NCBI GenBank assembly: GCA_018398585.1
Contig: JAGTTD010000001.1
Coordinates: 20,105,750 to 20,169,749, forward strand
Source: Simmondsia chinensis
Taxonomy: Eukaryota > Streptophyta > Magnoliopsida > Caryophyllales > Simmondsiaceae
Reading direction: 5' to 3'
Length of the DNA: 64,000 nucleotides
The notes below the pieces were generated by a model, which had not been told where the DNA came from, searched no databases, and worked only from the letters and a program-made list of their open reading frames with translations. Positions 1 through 10,834 of this stretch are shown piece after piece (the first letter of the stretch is position 1; each line of letters starts with the position of its first letter). A program made the translations under genes and the position numbers.

Positions 1-419
1 CCGTGGATCTTGAAAACTCTTTTCTTATTTAAATTAATGAAAGATATTTAGAAATTATTATGTAAAAGAACATGCTAAATGTTTCGCGAGAGAGAATATT
101 TAGTAAATTAGGGTTTTCGACCATTAACACGTAATAACAATTTGAATATCGAGAATACAAATGCGTATTGATGCAACCAGGTGAAATCGGATGCCTTGGA
201 TCTATATAAATTATAAAAATCATCTAAAATCAACAACCATTTTTGTTCTTTTTCATTTTGTTTTATTTGATATCAAAAACTTCAAATTTCGGTCTTTCAA
301 ATAGTGTTGAAACAACTAATTTCGGTACTCATTCAATAACAATTCTCGTGGGACGATACTCTACTTATTTCTATATTACTTTATACGAGTTAGTGCACTT
401 GCTAAGAAAATATCAAACA
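1..419 (+). repeat. ATH-1 5' LTR, 3' portion
   Basis: Matches 5826-6265 over its whole length with scattered mismatches and small indels. It ends in CA at 419, immediately before the primer site. The upstream 1 kb of this LTR lies outside the window. Confidence 0.85.
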
Positions 420-428
420 ACAAGTTTT

Positions 429-447
429 TGGTACCGTTGTCAGGAGA
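429..447 (+). other. ATH-1 primer binding site, tRNA-Asp type
   Basis: Starts about 10 bp after the LTR end and resembles the complement of a plant tRNA-Asp 3' end (TGGCGCCGTTGCCGGGG). Most differences are C-to-T or G-to-A, as expected from deamination of methylated cytosine. Confidence 0.7.
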
Positions 448-659
448 TTGTTCTTATTTGAGTGATATCGATACCAATTAGTTTTGGCACTAATTTGAAG
501 TTGTTTTGTTAAAACTTGTAAATATTTTTTAAATTTGAAGAAGAAATTTATTTTCTTTCATCTATTTCATTCAGTTGATTTTGTTAAGTTCACATTGTTA
601 AAATTTTGAAAGCTAGAATTGTTATTTTTAAGTTTTTCGAAACATTAGTATTATCCCCA

Positions 660-696
<37 letters not shown>

Positions 697-1076
697 CCCC
701 CTCTTTTAAAATTTTTTTTAGTTAAGTTTTTGTAGTAGATTATTGTATTTTTAAGTTTTCTTATTGAGTTAATCTTTTTTAACTTTTTAATACATGTAGA
801 TCAGTTTTTCAAAGTTAAATTTATGTTTATAAAGCTTTACGAAATGATAGTGTTACTACCCCCCCCCCCCCCCCCCAAAAAAAAAAGGTTTAGTTGTGCT
901 CTGTATTATATCGTAGTGTTTTGGTTCTTTATCATTATTGTTATCCTTTTTTTGTCTTTTGAATTTGTGTTTCTTACTTTGTATGCAAAATCAAAACTAA
1001 AAACGAAATAATCCCTTCGGATCCTGAAATAGAAAGAACACTTCGACAAATTAGGAAAATCAAACGGACTGAAACA
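448..1076 (+). other. ATH-1 leader with two long poly-C tracts
   Basis: AT-rich untranslated leader between primer site and gag. It contains an unbroken run of about 35 C at 661-695 followed by more C after one G, and a second run of about 17 C at 860-876 that passes straight into ten A. No coding signal is seen. Confidence 0.6.
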
Positions 1077-2238
1077 ATGGCCAATGGAAATAATGACAAT
1101 GAAAGAGCTTTGAAGGATTATGCTGTCCCAGCTGTTGGTGGGCGCACACCTAGCATCCAATGCCCACCCATGCAAGCGAACAATTTCGAAATAAAACCTG
1201 CGATAATACAAATGATTCAACAAACTGTTCAGTTCGGCGATCTACCTATTGAGGACCCAAATCTACACATTACTAACTTTCTTGAGATATGTGATACATT
1301 TAAGGTCATGCCATTCGCTTAAGACTATTCCCATTCTCACTAAGAAACAAGGCCAAGGCGTGGTTAATGTCATTGTCTCCAAGTACCATTACTACGCGGG
1401 ATGATTTGGCACAAAAAATTTTTGCTAAATACTTTCCACCAGCCAAATCAACCAAATTGAGGAACGACATTACCTCTTTTACGCAATACGATATGAAATC
1501 ATTATATGACAGATGGGAACACTATAAAGAGCTTTTAAGAGGATGTCCACACCATGGTTTACCGGCTTGTATGCAAGTCCAAACTTTTTACAATGGTTTG
1601 GAACCTAATACCCAAACAATGGTGGACATGGCGGCTAAAGAAGCCTTAAACAACAAGACACAGGACAAAGCATACGAGTTGCTAGAGGTAATGGCTAGCA
1701 ACAACTGTGTGAGAACAGCTGATCAAACAATGCAAAGGAAACTTGTAGGTATTCACGAAGTAAATGCAATAACCATATTATTCGCTCAAATTTCGATGAT
1801 TCAGAAACAATTGGGTAACATAGGTGTTAATGCCATACAATCCTTATGCTAACAAGCGAGTTTTGTGCAGTAAATCATGCGAGCATAGAATGTCAGATAG
1901 GGAACCCCTTTGCAATAGCCTCTTCGAATCATGAGCAAGCCAATTTTGTTTCAAATTTTTAAAAATCACAACACAATGCCTACTCTAACACTTACAATCC
2001 CGGGTTGAGAAACCACCCAAAATTTTCATGGAGTAACCCAGGGATTCAAAATCAACCCATTCACGAACAACTCGAAAACAAAATTGATCTTGAAGATATG
2101 TTCAACACGTTTATGCAAGAAACCAGAAGTCTAATGCAAAAAACACAAATAAATCTTCGAAATCAAGACACTTCTATCCGAAATCAAGAAGCTTCTATCC
2201 GAAATCAAGAAACATCTATTAGAAACCTTGAGGCCTAA
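1077..2238 (+). pseudogene. gag: ATH-1 gag remnant
   Basis: Encodes the capsid/nucleocapsid polyprotein of the element. The N-terminal 80 residues carry the family block with NNFEIKP and EICDTFK. After a stop and a frameshift near 1322-1366 the retrotransposon-gag core resumes (1367-1852), with the AWLMSL-like and DRWEHYKELLRGCPHHG blocks. A degraded Cys/His block (FCxxNH...C) follows at about 1859-1890 in another frame. The last part (2005-2238) contains short tandem repeats of IRNQ(D/E)(T/A)S, a probable coiled-coil stretch. At least two frameshifts and several stops make it non-functional. Confidence 0.85.
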
Positions 2239-2641
2239 ATTGGACAAATTTCAAACCAGCTCTATTAAAGGTATAAAGGTTCTTTGCCAAGTACCACAGT
2301 GAGGAATCCTAGAGAGTACGTAAATGCCATTACTTTTTAAAAAGCATCTAGAAAGGACAGCCCAAACAAACCCTCTAGGACCACATCACACCTTGAACTT
2401 GAATGAGTAGACGAGTCCAAAAAACAAAACGAAAGCAAATAAAAAATGGCTGAAGCTAAGCCCCACAAACAAAAAATTCCATTTCCTTAATGCTTGGAAA
2501 TGCAAAATGTGGATAACAAATTTATGGTAACATTCAAGAAATTACCCATTAATGTCCATTTTATTCACATGTTGGAGAAAATGCCCAAAATGCACAACTC
2601 TTCACAGAAATCCAATCTAATAGGAGAAGAAAGGAAGATTT

Positions 2642-3117
2642 GAGACTATAGCACTGAACGAAGAATGTAGTGCGATATTACAAAAGAAGCTTCCTCATAA
2701 ACTCAAAGATCCAGGGAGTTTTCAAGTACCTTACATCATTAGCACCAGTACTCTTAATAATGTCTTATGTGATTTAGGTGCAAGTACAAATTTGATGCCA
2801 CTCTTTGTTTTCAGAAAACTTGGTCTAAGGGAAGTAAAGCCTAGCACGGTATCACTCAAATTGGCAGACGGGTCCATCAAGTATCCACAAGGAGTGGTAG
2901 AGGATGTCTTGGTGAAAATTGACAAGTTCATTGTTACAATTGATTTTGTAGTGCTTGACATAGAGGAGGATAAAAAAATACCTCTTATTCTAGGTTGACC
3001 CTTCCTTGCTACGAATAGGGCCTTAATAGATGTGCAAAATGGAAAATTGATCTTAAGGGTAGAAGATGAGCAAGTGACATTCCATGTTCTTAAACCAATA
3101 AAACTTTCAAATTGAAG
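2642..3117 (+). pseudogene. ATH-1 retroviral-type aspartic protease remnant
   Basis: One reading frame from 2642 to 3117 carries the Athila-type protease: CDLGAS active-site loop near 2774, KLGLREVKPSTVSL, LADGSIKYPQGVVEDVLVK, and the C-terminal FLATNRALIDVQNGKL block. A TGA at 2997-2999 interrupts it where the family has Gly-Arg (CGA to TGA is the simplest explanation). Protein upstream of 2642 and downstream of 3117 is not recognisable as RT. Confidence 0.85.
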
Positions 3118-4263
3118 ATCAAGTTTCTCCAACTAAGTCGGGGGCTTTGAGAGCCGAGGATGATTTAGTAAAGAAAGGCCCTGAAATTATAAGAAAAAAA
3201 CTCCAAGAGTGGCGCATTAAAATTAAGGATCTCATAGCTAGAGAAGGTGGAGATATTCGTGGAAAGAAGGGCACGAAAAAGGCCCTTGGAAGAAAATTGT
3301 CAATAAAGGTGGATGGGGGAAGTTCCGTTCTTTTAAAGGATCCGGAATAGAACATCATTGAAAATCGAGCTAACGACTACAACTTAAGCTCGTCTTAGGA
3401 GGCAACCCAGGTTTTCCGTTCCTTACTTCTTTCCTTTTAATTTCCTTTAATTATTTTCTTATGTTTCTGTACATTTTGTTCGACTGGTTTTTTAAAACAA
3501 GTTTGGGGGTAACAGGATGACAACATTCACTATCTAAAAACAATCCTTAAACCTGGGGAGTATCTTTAATCGACAACTTCATTCCTTGTATTTCTTTTAA
3601 CATTGAGGACAACGTTAACTTTAAGCTTGTGTGGGAGAGACATTTTGTCACATTTTTTTTATTTAAATTTTGAACAAAATTTTTTAAAAAAGATTTCTTG
3701 CAAGTTCTATTTAATCTTTTAGAGTCAGCTTTAGTGCCTTCGAGAGTTTGGAGTCTTTGTATAGGGATATAGATAGTGTCGGCCAATAAAAAGATTTTCT
3801 ATTTTCTATAGTTTAGATCAATTATCTTTCTAGATTTTATTTTGAACCAATTTAAAATCATTAAATTTTTTTTTTTGAGATCTTATCATCATGCGTTTTA
3901 GACAATTTTTCTACACTTTTTTTTAGCTCATTTACTTTAATTGGACTTGAATAATTTGAGAATCAATTGTTTTTGTGTTCTAACTGCAAAACATGATCTA
4001 TTATATGGCACTATCTTAATAAAACCGTGGTATTTGAGTTTACTGGTTAGCATGGCTGTTTTACCTTTCTTTCTGATTAAAAGATACTCAAATTTGAATG
4101 GATTACATTAAGATTATTATTTGCATAATAGACTTTGAAGAGTAATGCCTAAGTTTAAAGAGGGAAATATATATACAGAAAAAAAAAAGATAGAGAAAAT
4201 GAGGGAGGCATTGCTAGCACCGCTTTCCCATACAAATATTTCAAGAGATGTTCTTCCCAACGT
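3118..4263 (+). other. ATH-1 3' region, pol deleted, noncoding
   Basis: A lysine-rich frame of 67 codons at 3147-3350 is of unknown nature. It is followed by the family tail around 3375-3410 (frame with LVLGGNPG, the block that usually closes pol) and then AT-rich DNA with repeated 'tttggggg' and 'cattgaggacaa' motifs characteristic of the 3' untranslated part of Athila elements. RT, RNase H and integrase are missing. No envelope-like frame is seen. Confidence 0.6.
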
Positions 4264-4444
4264 GAGGGCGTCTCAGTGGTGGCGTCTCTTACCCAGGCGG
4301 TCATCGCCAAGGGGTCAGGAGATCAATTGTCATTGAATATATACTCATGTAGTAATAACGAGGGCATCTCAGTAGCGGCATCTCTTACCCATGCGGTCAT
4401 CTCCCAGGGGTCCAGAGTTCGATTCTCGCTGGATATATACTCAT
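4264..4444 (+). repeat. Tandem pair of an ~86-bp SINE-like module with a B-box-like motif
   Basis: Two copies (4264-4349 and 4360-4444, period 96 bp) share gagggc(g/a)tctcagt, tctcttaccca and gatatatactcatg. The second copy contains 'gagttcgattctcgc', close to the pol III B box (GGTTCGANNCC). The first copy has lost it. The flank 'ggggcagatcagtccctcataaat' is a likely continuation. Inference: remnant of a tRNA-derived SINE that was duplicated. No A box or poly-T terminator could be fixed. Confidence 0.45.
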
Positions 4445-4824
4445 GGACCGAGATTGACTGGGGCAGATCAGTCCCTCATAAATAATATTAAAAAATGATA
4501 AACTTTTCTTAATTACTTTTAGTCATGGGCATGCATGAAAAGTTTTGTTATGAGTGGCACAATGTTTGTCATCTATTCGGTTTGAATCCCTTAAGATTAA
4601 AAAATGCGGATAAACTTAATTTGTTTGCCGACTTATGAATTCATTAATCTAGGTGATTGATAGGTTTTTCTTAGAATGATTGTTTTGCCTTTAGAACCTT
4701 AAGCTTTGAGTTTTGGTCATTCTTTTCTAATTGAAATATTCTTGCTTTGAATTGTGATAAATTCTTAAAAACATGAGATCCTGTGCTTTAATGTTTAGCC
4801 TTACTCGAGGATGAGAAATATTTA

Positions 4825-4840
4825 TGTTTGGGGGTATTTT
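4825..4840 (+). other. ATH-1 polypurine tract
   Basis: 'gtttgggggta' just upstream of the 3' LTR start at 4841. This G-run tract is the usual plus-strand primer of Athila elements. Confidence 0.6.
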
Positions 4841-6265
4841 TGATAAGCTTAATTTAGTATAGAATTATTCATATCATTTAGGTTCATTTTCAAACCATTT
4901 TACATTAAACTTTTATCGCTTTTGCTTCTTTTCGCTCCTATCATTATTTTTTTCCTAAACGCTCATTTTATGCTAAATCTGGCTAGGTTTTATCATCAAC
5001 ATCAACAAGTGAATGCAAGATACATCAAATGAAAGCAAAAAATGGGCTAAACACATCATTTTACATGGCTAAGGCAAGGATGAGCAACAAACGTGTACAA
5101 TTCATTTCAACTTGCAAAAATGGGAAGCCAAATGGACAAATAACATGCAAGAACTTCTTGTATGCTTCAACAACATGTTAAATATGACGTAAGATCTGAT
5201 TTTGGGGGGCAAAGTTGAAGAAAGAAATGCAAAAAAAAGCAAAATCAGTAATTTGCAAGAAGGGGGCAACATGGGCGGCAAAGGGGTGCAATAGGAGTGA
5301 ACTTGAAGTAATTTTTTATTTTTTGAATTTGAAACCTCAAAGAGTATAAATAAGAATGTTTGAGAGGTCTTTAGGCATCAATGCATCCAGCAAAAACCAA
5401 TTCTAAAGTAGAAAAATAGGGAGAAAACGTGAGAGAAGAAGAAGTGAGGGAAGAAAATTTGGTTTGTAATTTCATATTTTGAAGTTTCTTTCTACCCTTT
5501 TCTTCTTTAAATTAATGGATTTTGTCTTAGTTTTACTTTATATTATGTATACCATGAACTAATTTTGTCTGTACAAGGCTACGATGTAGCCTAAGTTGTA
5601 ATATACGCTCTTTTCTAATTCAACGTATTCATAGTTTGTTTGTTGCGCTGTTTGAGTGGTTGTCATTGTTCTTCATGAGTTTTGAATGCTTGATCACTAT
5701 TTGAAGCCTATAATGATTCATAATGAGTTCAAGAGGAGATTTATGATGAATGCTAAATTGATAAACACCACAAATTGAGCAAATGCAAGCGAAAGATTAA
5801 CACGGTTTGTGTGGTCTTCAGTGAAACCATGGACCTTCAAAACTCTTTTCTTATTAAAATTCATGCAAGAGATTTATGAGTTAGTATGTAAAATAGCATG
5901 CTAAATATTGCTCAAGAGAGAATATTTAGTAAATTAGGGTTTTTGACCATCAACACGTAATAATAACTAGAATATCGAGAATAGAAAGGCGTATTAATGC
6001 TACTAGGTGCAATTAGATGCCTTGGATCTCATTAAATTATAAAAATCATCTAAAATCAGTACACCTTTCATAAAATCAGTAATCATTTTTGTTCTTCTTC
6101 ATTTTGTTTTCTTTAATATCAAAAACTTCAAATTTCGGTCTTTCAAATAGTGCTGAAATTACTAATTTCGCTACTCATTCAATAACAATCCTAGTGGGAC
6201 GATACTCTACCCATTTCTATATTACTTGATATGACTTAGTACACTTGCTAAGCAAACATCACACA
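4841..6265 (+). repeat. ATH-1 3' LTR
   Basis: 1425 bp, starting TGATAAG after the purine tract and ending ...ACA at 6265. Its last 440 bp pair with window positions 1-419. It contains a clear TATA box (5345-5352). The following five bases, TCGAA, should be the right target-site duplication. The left copy is off-window. Confidence 0.85.
5345..5352 (+). promoter_or_regulatory. TATA box in ATH-1 LTR
   Basis: TATAAATA in 'gagtataaataagaatg', positioned in the LTR as a pol II core promoter. Activity is not implied. Confidence 0.5.
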
Positions 6266-7003
6266 TCGAATAATGTAGTTTCTCGGGCTTTAGGTATGAC
6301 TTTCCAGTTTAAATTTGTTCCATAAATTGACAAATCGAGATTTGAGGCTTTAGTTTAAGGCTTTAACAGCCAAGGCTTGTCCTTTGATTGCATTGGTCTT
6401 AACGCTACTGTCACTGCATGATAACTCAGGTGGACTTAGGTTCGCACCATTGATTAGGGCTTTGACAGCCAAGGATTTTTCGTTGATTGCATTGTTCCTA
6501 ATCTAGTGACTTGAATACAGTGTGCTCCATCTTAATTATTTTAGATCTAATCTCATTTGAGTTGTTATAAGTTAAGGGTGCATGGCTTAAAAACCAAATT
6601 GACTCGGGCTTTGTAAGTGTACTGCTGAGCTCTTGGGTTTGTCTCCATACCAGTTCCTGACTTTTAAGTGTATGAGTAAAGGTGTCTGTGGGCGCTGCTC
6701 CGTCACTATAACTTCCACTTGAGTTAGATCCATATCCTTTACTTTTCTATCATAAAAATACACAAAAATATCTAACAAAGTTTTCTTAATTGAAGCATAT
6801 GCAGAGCCCACGGTATAACTGAAGTCAAATACAGCAACATATCATAACCTTTTCTTCGAAAACGATGAGTGCTTGAGCTCAAAGATGTGCGATTCATGAT
6901 TAGGATCACTCCCTCATCACGATGAGTCCCTTTTGCATGATTGTTTAGTTTTCGCATTTTCTGTGATGACACGCACTAAACTTCAAATAAAATAAAGCAA
7001 ACA
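6266..7003 (+). repeat. TAT-1 5' LTR remnant
   Basis: Sequence between the end of ATH-1 and a primer-site-like motif at 7010. It carries a roughly 100-bp repeated module: 'ggctttaacagccaagg' at 6359 and 'ggctttgacagccaagg' at 6458, both followed by 'tgattgcattg'. The end near 6999-7003 is approximate. The 5' part of this LTR is missing. The matching 3' LTR is interrupted at 48703, so the pair cannot be aligned inside this window. Confidence 0.5.
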
Positions 7004-7009
7004 CCCTTT

Positions 7010-7030
7010 TTGGTGGCGACAGTGGGAGGC
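7010..7030 (+). other. TAT-1 primer-binding-site-like motif
   Basis: 'tggtggcgacagtggga' just after the LTR remnant resembles the TGGCGAC...TGGGGA primer motif of plant Tat-lineage elements, with a few bases altered. The tRNA cannot be fixed with confidence. Confidence 0.45.
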
Positions 7031-7062
7031 CTGAAATGAGACTTCATTTTCTTTAGCCCATC

Positions 7063-9770
7063 GTGGATTGCAAGAACATAATTGCAGGCCATTCGCAGAT
7101 GGTTAGGGCTAGGAGGTCTAGTGCCCTCGAGTATGAAGAACTAGAAGGCCTGGCCTTGATTGAATCCCTGCTTGAGCGTCCTCTTGAGTATGGTCCCATT
7201 TCTCAAAGGGATGAACCAAGTCACAGGCACGACAGTGAAAGTGGTGGTGATGATGACATCCCAGAGGATGAACATATTGGGCTTGAGGGCCATTCTCATA
7301 AAAGTTTCATGGCTATGCTCAAACGTCGTTTAGAGACTGTGGACTAAAGAGTCCAACAAACAATGAGAGAGGCCTTCGAGAGATAACATGCTGAAACAGA
7401 GTGCATTCTAGCTGCTTAGCGTGAAAACTTTGACACCATGAGAGTCGTAATTAAAACCGTTGGAACCTCTATGAATGAAAGGCTTCACACAGAAACTAAC
7501 AGAGTCTTAGTTGAAATGAACGCAACCCATTTCTCTATTGTTACCCTTATTGCTATGGACGTGGCTGGGCAGGTGGTGGTTGAAGCCAAACCTATCTCGG
7601 TTAGATAGGTTGAGACTCATAATGGCTTGGTCCAAGCAATTAGTAAGTATATCAAGCATCCTATGCATATACCATTTCCATCAATACCAGCTAGATATCC
7701 TCACAAGATGCCCTTGAGCTCACAGCTACTAGCTGCTTAGGCTGACTACAATGTCTCTAAGAGAACGAAAAACCTAACTGTGGCTAACCCAAGTGTTACA
7801 CACTTGGAATCTAGCCATAGAAACAACAACATGCCCCTTGGAGCTGCTGGGCCTTTAAATCAAAGTTTTTCTCTGACCACGAGGGACCATAACGGCAATG
7901 CGCCGGTGTAACCTATCCTCGAGACAGGGGGCATAACCGTTCATACCCTCCTCAGGTAGTAGAGGTTTCCCTTATGCCCACTCAAGGCCTTCAAGTAGGA
8001 GTGCAAGGTCAGATCCCTACTTTCGGGAACCAAACTTCTCATCCTAGACCTCTTCGTACTTATCATACAGGGGGGAAAAATAACAACCCACTTCCTTAAG
8101 ACCATGACTTGGGGATTAATCAAGCAGGGATGAACCAACAGCCTTCGAACACTGGTGTGCTACCGAGCATTCCATGTAACCCAGGACCTAATGGAGCATA
8201 CTTCATGGCCAACCAAGCACATGGCCATTATGATTAAGGAAATCACCAAGGGTTTGCGGGCCAATAACTTTTCCCACACCCAAGTGTGATGGGAGCTCCG
8301 GGGTATCCCATAAATCCCCCTCGAGATCCTTATCCACTCGGGGAGTTGTGGCAGGTGCACAATCATGTGCCTAACTTACCCCTCTAGGACTAATTAGCTG
8401 CCCTCATTGAGCAAATGTGTGGGCCGGGTCTCGCAAGGGTCAGCAAACCTTTTTATAGTAAAGCTTACCCTGACTACATAGACAGGGATTACCTTTTTCC
8501 TCGAGGATACAAAATCTCCAAGTTTACCTTTTATTTAAAGGAAGGGACTGTTTCCGCCCTCAAGCACTTGGCACGATTCAATTGCCAATGTAGAGAAGAG
8601 ACAGATAATTAATTTCTCAAATTGAGACTGTTCCCTAGCTCATTAGCTGGGATCGATTTTTCGGTGGTATATCAGCTTGCCGCCTAATTCTATTTATTGT
8701 TGGGACGATATGGCCAGGCAATCCCAGGCCCAATTTCGGAGAATGGAATTAGGAACTACTGTGTTGGACTTGGCTCAAATAAGACAAAAGCCTAATGAGC
8801 CAGTGGAAGACTACATCAACCAGTTCAAAAGAGCCAGGTTGAAATTCACTATAGCCCTTCCTGAAGTTAAGTACGCCAAGCTGGCTCTAAACGGTTTGGA
8901 TATTGAGTTAAGGAAAAAGTTTGAAGGCTCTAACTTTACAACGTTTCTTCAACTCACAGAATGTGGTACAAGATATCAGGTTGTCTTAAAAGAAGAAAGC
9001 CTTAAGAAAAATAGCATATACAGGACTTATGTGCACATTTAATCGAGGAGGAAGAAGATCCTCTACACGAGATTGACATTGCTGACGTTAAAGGACTTCT
9101 CATGGTTTATAATCCTTTGATCAAGAAGGATATTAAAGCCAGGAAATCTTATTAGTAACAAGACTTGAGAAAGTATCATTTGACCTCTCTAGAGCAAATA
9201 CAATATTCGATTGGGTTGAGGCAAACAACAAACCCAAGATTTGAGAAACACAGAAAACTTGACCCTAAATCTAATAAGGGAAATGTGTACTGTTTGTGGC
9301 ATGATTTGTTGATGTATGCAATGAAGAATTGCATGCTCTTTAGAAACATGAATCAGAATGCCATAAAAGCAAGGGAATTGATCTTCCTGAGAGAAGGGAA
9401 GATGGGCATCAATAAAGATTGTTTCCCTAGTCCTGTTCAGTTCAACACTGTTGAGACCGTTGACAAAGATGAGCCCTATTGTGTCCAGACTAACCCTTTT
9501 TCTCTATACAGGAGGAAAATGGCTCGCTGTGATAATCAGAAGGCTCAGGTGGCCAGACATCTCTTCGAGCTCTTGGTCATTGAAGGAATATTGGGATTCC
9601 CAGGACGGGTGCGCACACGAGATAATGGAATACGATGTTGGCATATCGCTAGAATTTGCTTATCAAGCTCTATAATAGCTCTGCCAGAGGAGTTTGTTAT
9701 TGACATTAGTGGCAATCAAGGATCCTCACAATATCTAACAAGTCCAGAAAAATATCTCGCAATCTGAAAA
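7063..9770 (+). pseudogene. gag: TAT-1 gag remnant
   Basis: Gag polyprotein of a Tat-like Ty3 element in pieces. 7063-7347 gives the acidic N-terminal part. 8415-8612 gives FPRGYKISKF and ALKHLARFNCQC. 8677-9042 gives the gag core with DDMARQSQAQF, PNEPVEDYINQFKRARLK and NGLDIELRKKFEG. 9165-9767 gives the Cys/His block (YCLWHD...NC) and the NPFSL region before protease. Many stops and frame changes lie between the pieces. The zinc-binding block has the C-x2-H form of this lineage, not CCHC. Protease is not here: the frame is next recognised at 47027, beyond COP-1. Confidence 0.75.
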
Positions 9771-10834
9771 GGATGTCATATACGGCATGCCAGCAATGCT
9801 GTGGGAGAGTACAAGCTGCAATGAGGAAACTCTGGTTGCTTCCTTAGTATGTTTCCCCTACTGAACCTCTTTTGGAACTAAAGATGCCATCTGAAAAACC
9901 TCAAAGAAGTAAAACTATCAAGGATTCTCCCTCGAAGACTCAAATCATCATGAGGACAGGGCATCTGAAGAGGAATCCAAAGTACACCTTACTAGACGTG
10001 GACACCAGTCTGGCATTATGACAGTCAGAATATCATCCCTCTGGCATTAGGTTCAGCAAATATGGAGGAGGAATCACCTTGATCAAGGGGTAGCTAGTTC
10101 TTCTAACCTTGCTCGAGCTCAGAAAAGGAGGCAGCAACGACGAATTACGCTTGGTTCTTGCTTGATCAGGCTCTCTCAAGAAGAGGCCAGGGTTCATAAG
10201 GACAAACAAATCAAGAATTTGGATCTTGATGATCCAATGTCTGAGTCCAAAACTTTTAGTGTACAAAAAGGGCCATCTCGCAAGACGGTCGAGAGATGGG
10301 CTAAGTCCTTCTCATCTGAAGGGCGAGAATCTTGGTGGGATCAGTTTGCCAAGAGTCCCTAAGTCTTGAAATCCATTAAGGTCGAAGAGGAATACTCCCC
10401 TCTCAGCATAAATTTAGTGGAACCTCTTGTCGATGTCTACCCAACATGGTCTGACATTGAGAATGACTTCCACGAAGAATATTTCCCCCAGCTTATGGGG
10501 AAATCTCGAACCCCAAAGGTTGATTTCAAAGGCCAACTGTAGGGATTGGGCATGCTAACTAATGGCAGTCCTCAAAAGAAAAATTAGGATACAACCATGG
10601 TTGATGGCCCTGCGAAGGGGACAGACCAAGGGATGCAGATATGGTGAAGCTTCTTGGAACAATTGATTCCAGAACGGCTTGACTCCTTCCCTTGGAGTTT
10701 ACGACAGCTGATGCTCAAGAAGGTCTCGAGGATGATGTGATTGCATCAGATGAGGAGCCTCAAGTAGAGCTCGTGGTTTAAGTAGTAGCCACTAAAGGTA
10801 CACTTAACCCTTTATCTTTTAAAGTTACTGCTAC
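9771..10834 (+). pseudogene. TAT-1 gag-pol linker, unrecognised
   Basis: Degraded coding-like DNA without a domain I can name. A basic 66-codon stretch at 10162-10362 (SRKTVERWAKSF) is the longest. The last sense piece before COP-1 reads GTLNPLSFKV in one frame, directly ahead of the protease that resumes after COP-1. Confidence 0.4.

Larger units (their letters stand above)
1..6265 (+). mobile_element. ATH-1: Athila-like Ty3/gypsy LTR retrotransposon, left end cut by window
   Basis: Seen: the 440 bp before 6265 repeat the first 419 bp of the window, so these are the two LTRs of one element. Between them, in order, are a primer site resembling the 3' end of tRNA-Asp, gag, an aspartic protease and a purine tract. 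Known: this order, primer type and protein sequence fit the plant Athila group. Reverse transcriptase, RNase H and integrase are absent: the sequence passes from protease to the short tail that normally follows pol, so a deletion of several kilobases is inferred. No envelope-like frame is visible. It lies directly against the LTR remnant of TAT-1 and was probably inserted into it, but the left target site is outside the window. Confidence 0.85.

Noticed and set aside
29..223. Host gene anywhere in the window
   Set aside because: Every readable frame is assignable to transposon proteins, their antisense, or low-complexity LTR/leader DNA.
906..1223. 105-codon minus-strand frame over the ATH-1 leader and gag start
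   Set aside because: Antisense shadow of gag and leader, with no family resemblance.
3420..4260. Envelope-like gene in ATH-1
   Set aside because: Some Athila elements carry one after pol, but no frame with signal or membrane segments is seen here.
4405..4425. tRNA gene at the B-box-like motif
   Set aside because: No cloverleaf or anticodon arm can be built; the module is tandemly repeated and SINE-like.
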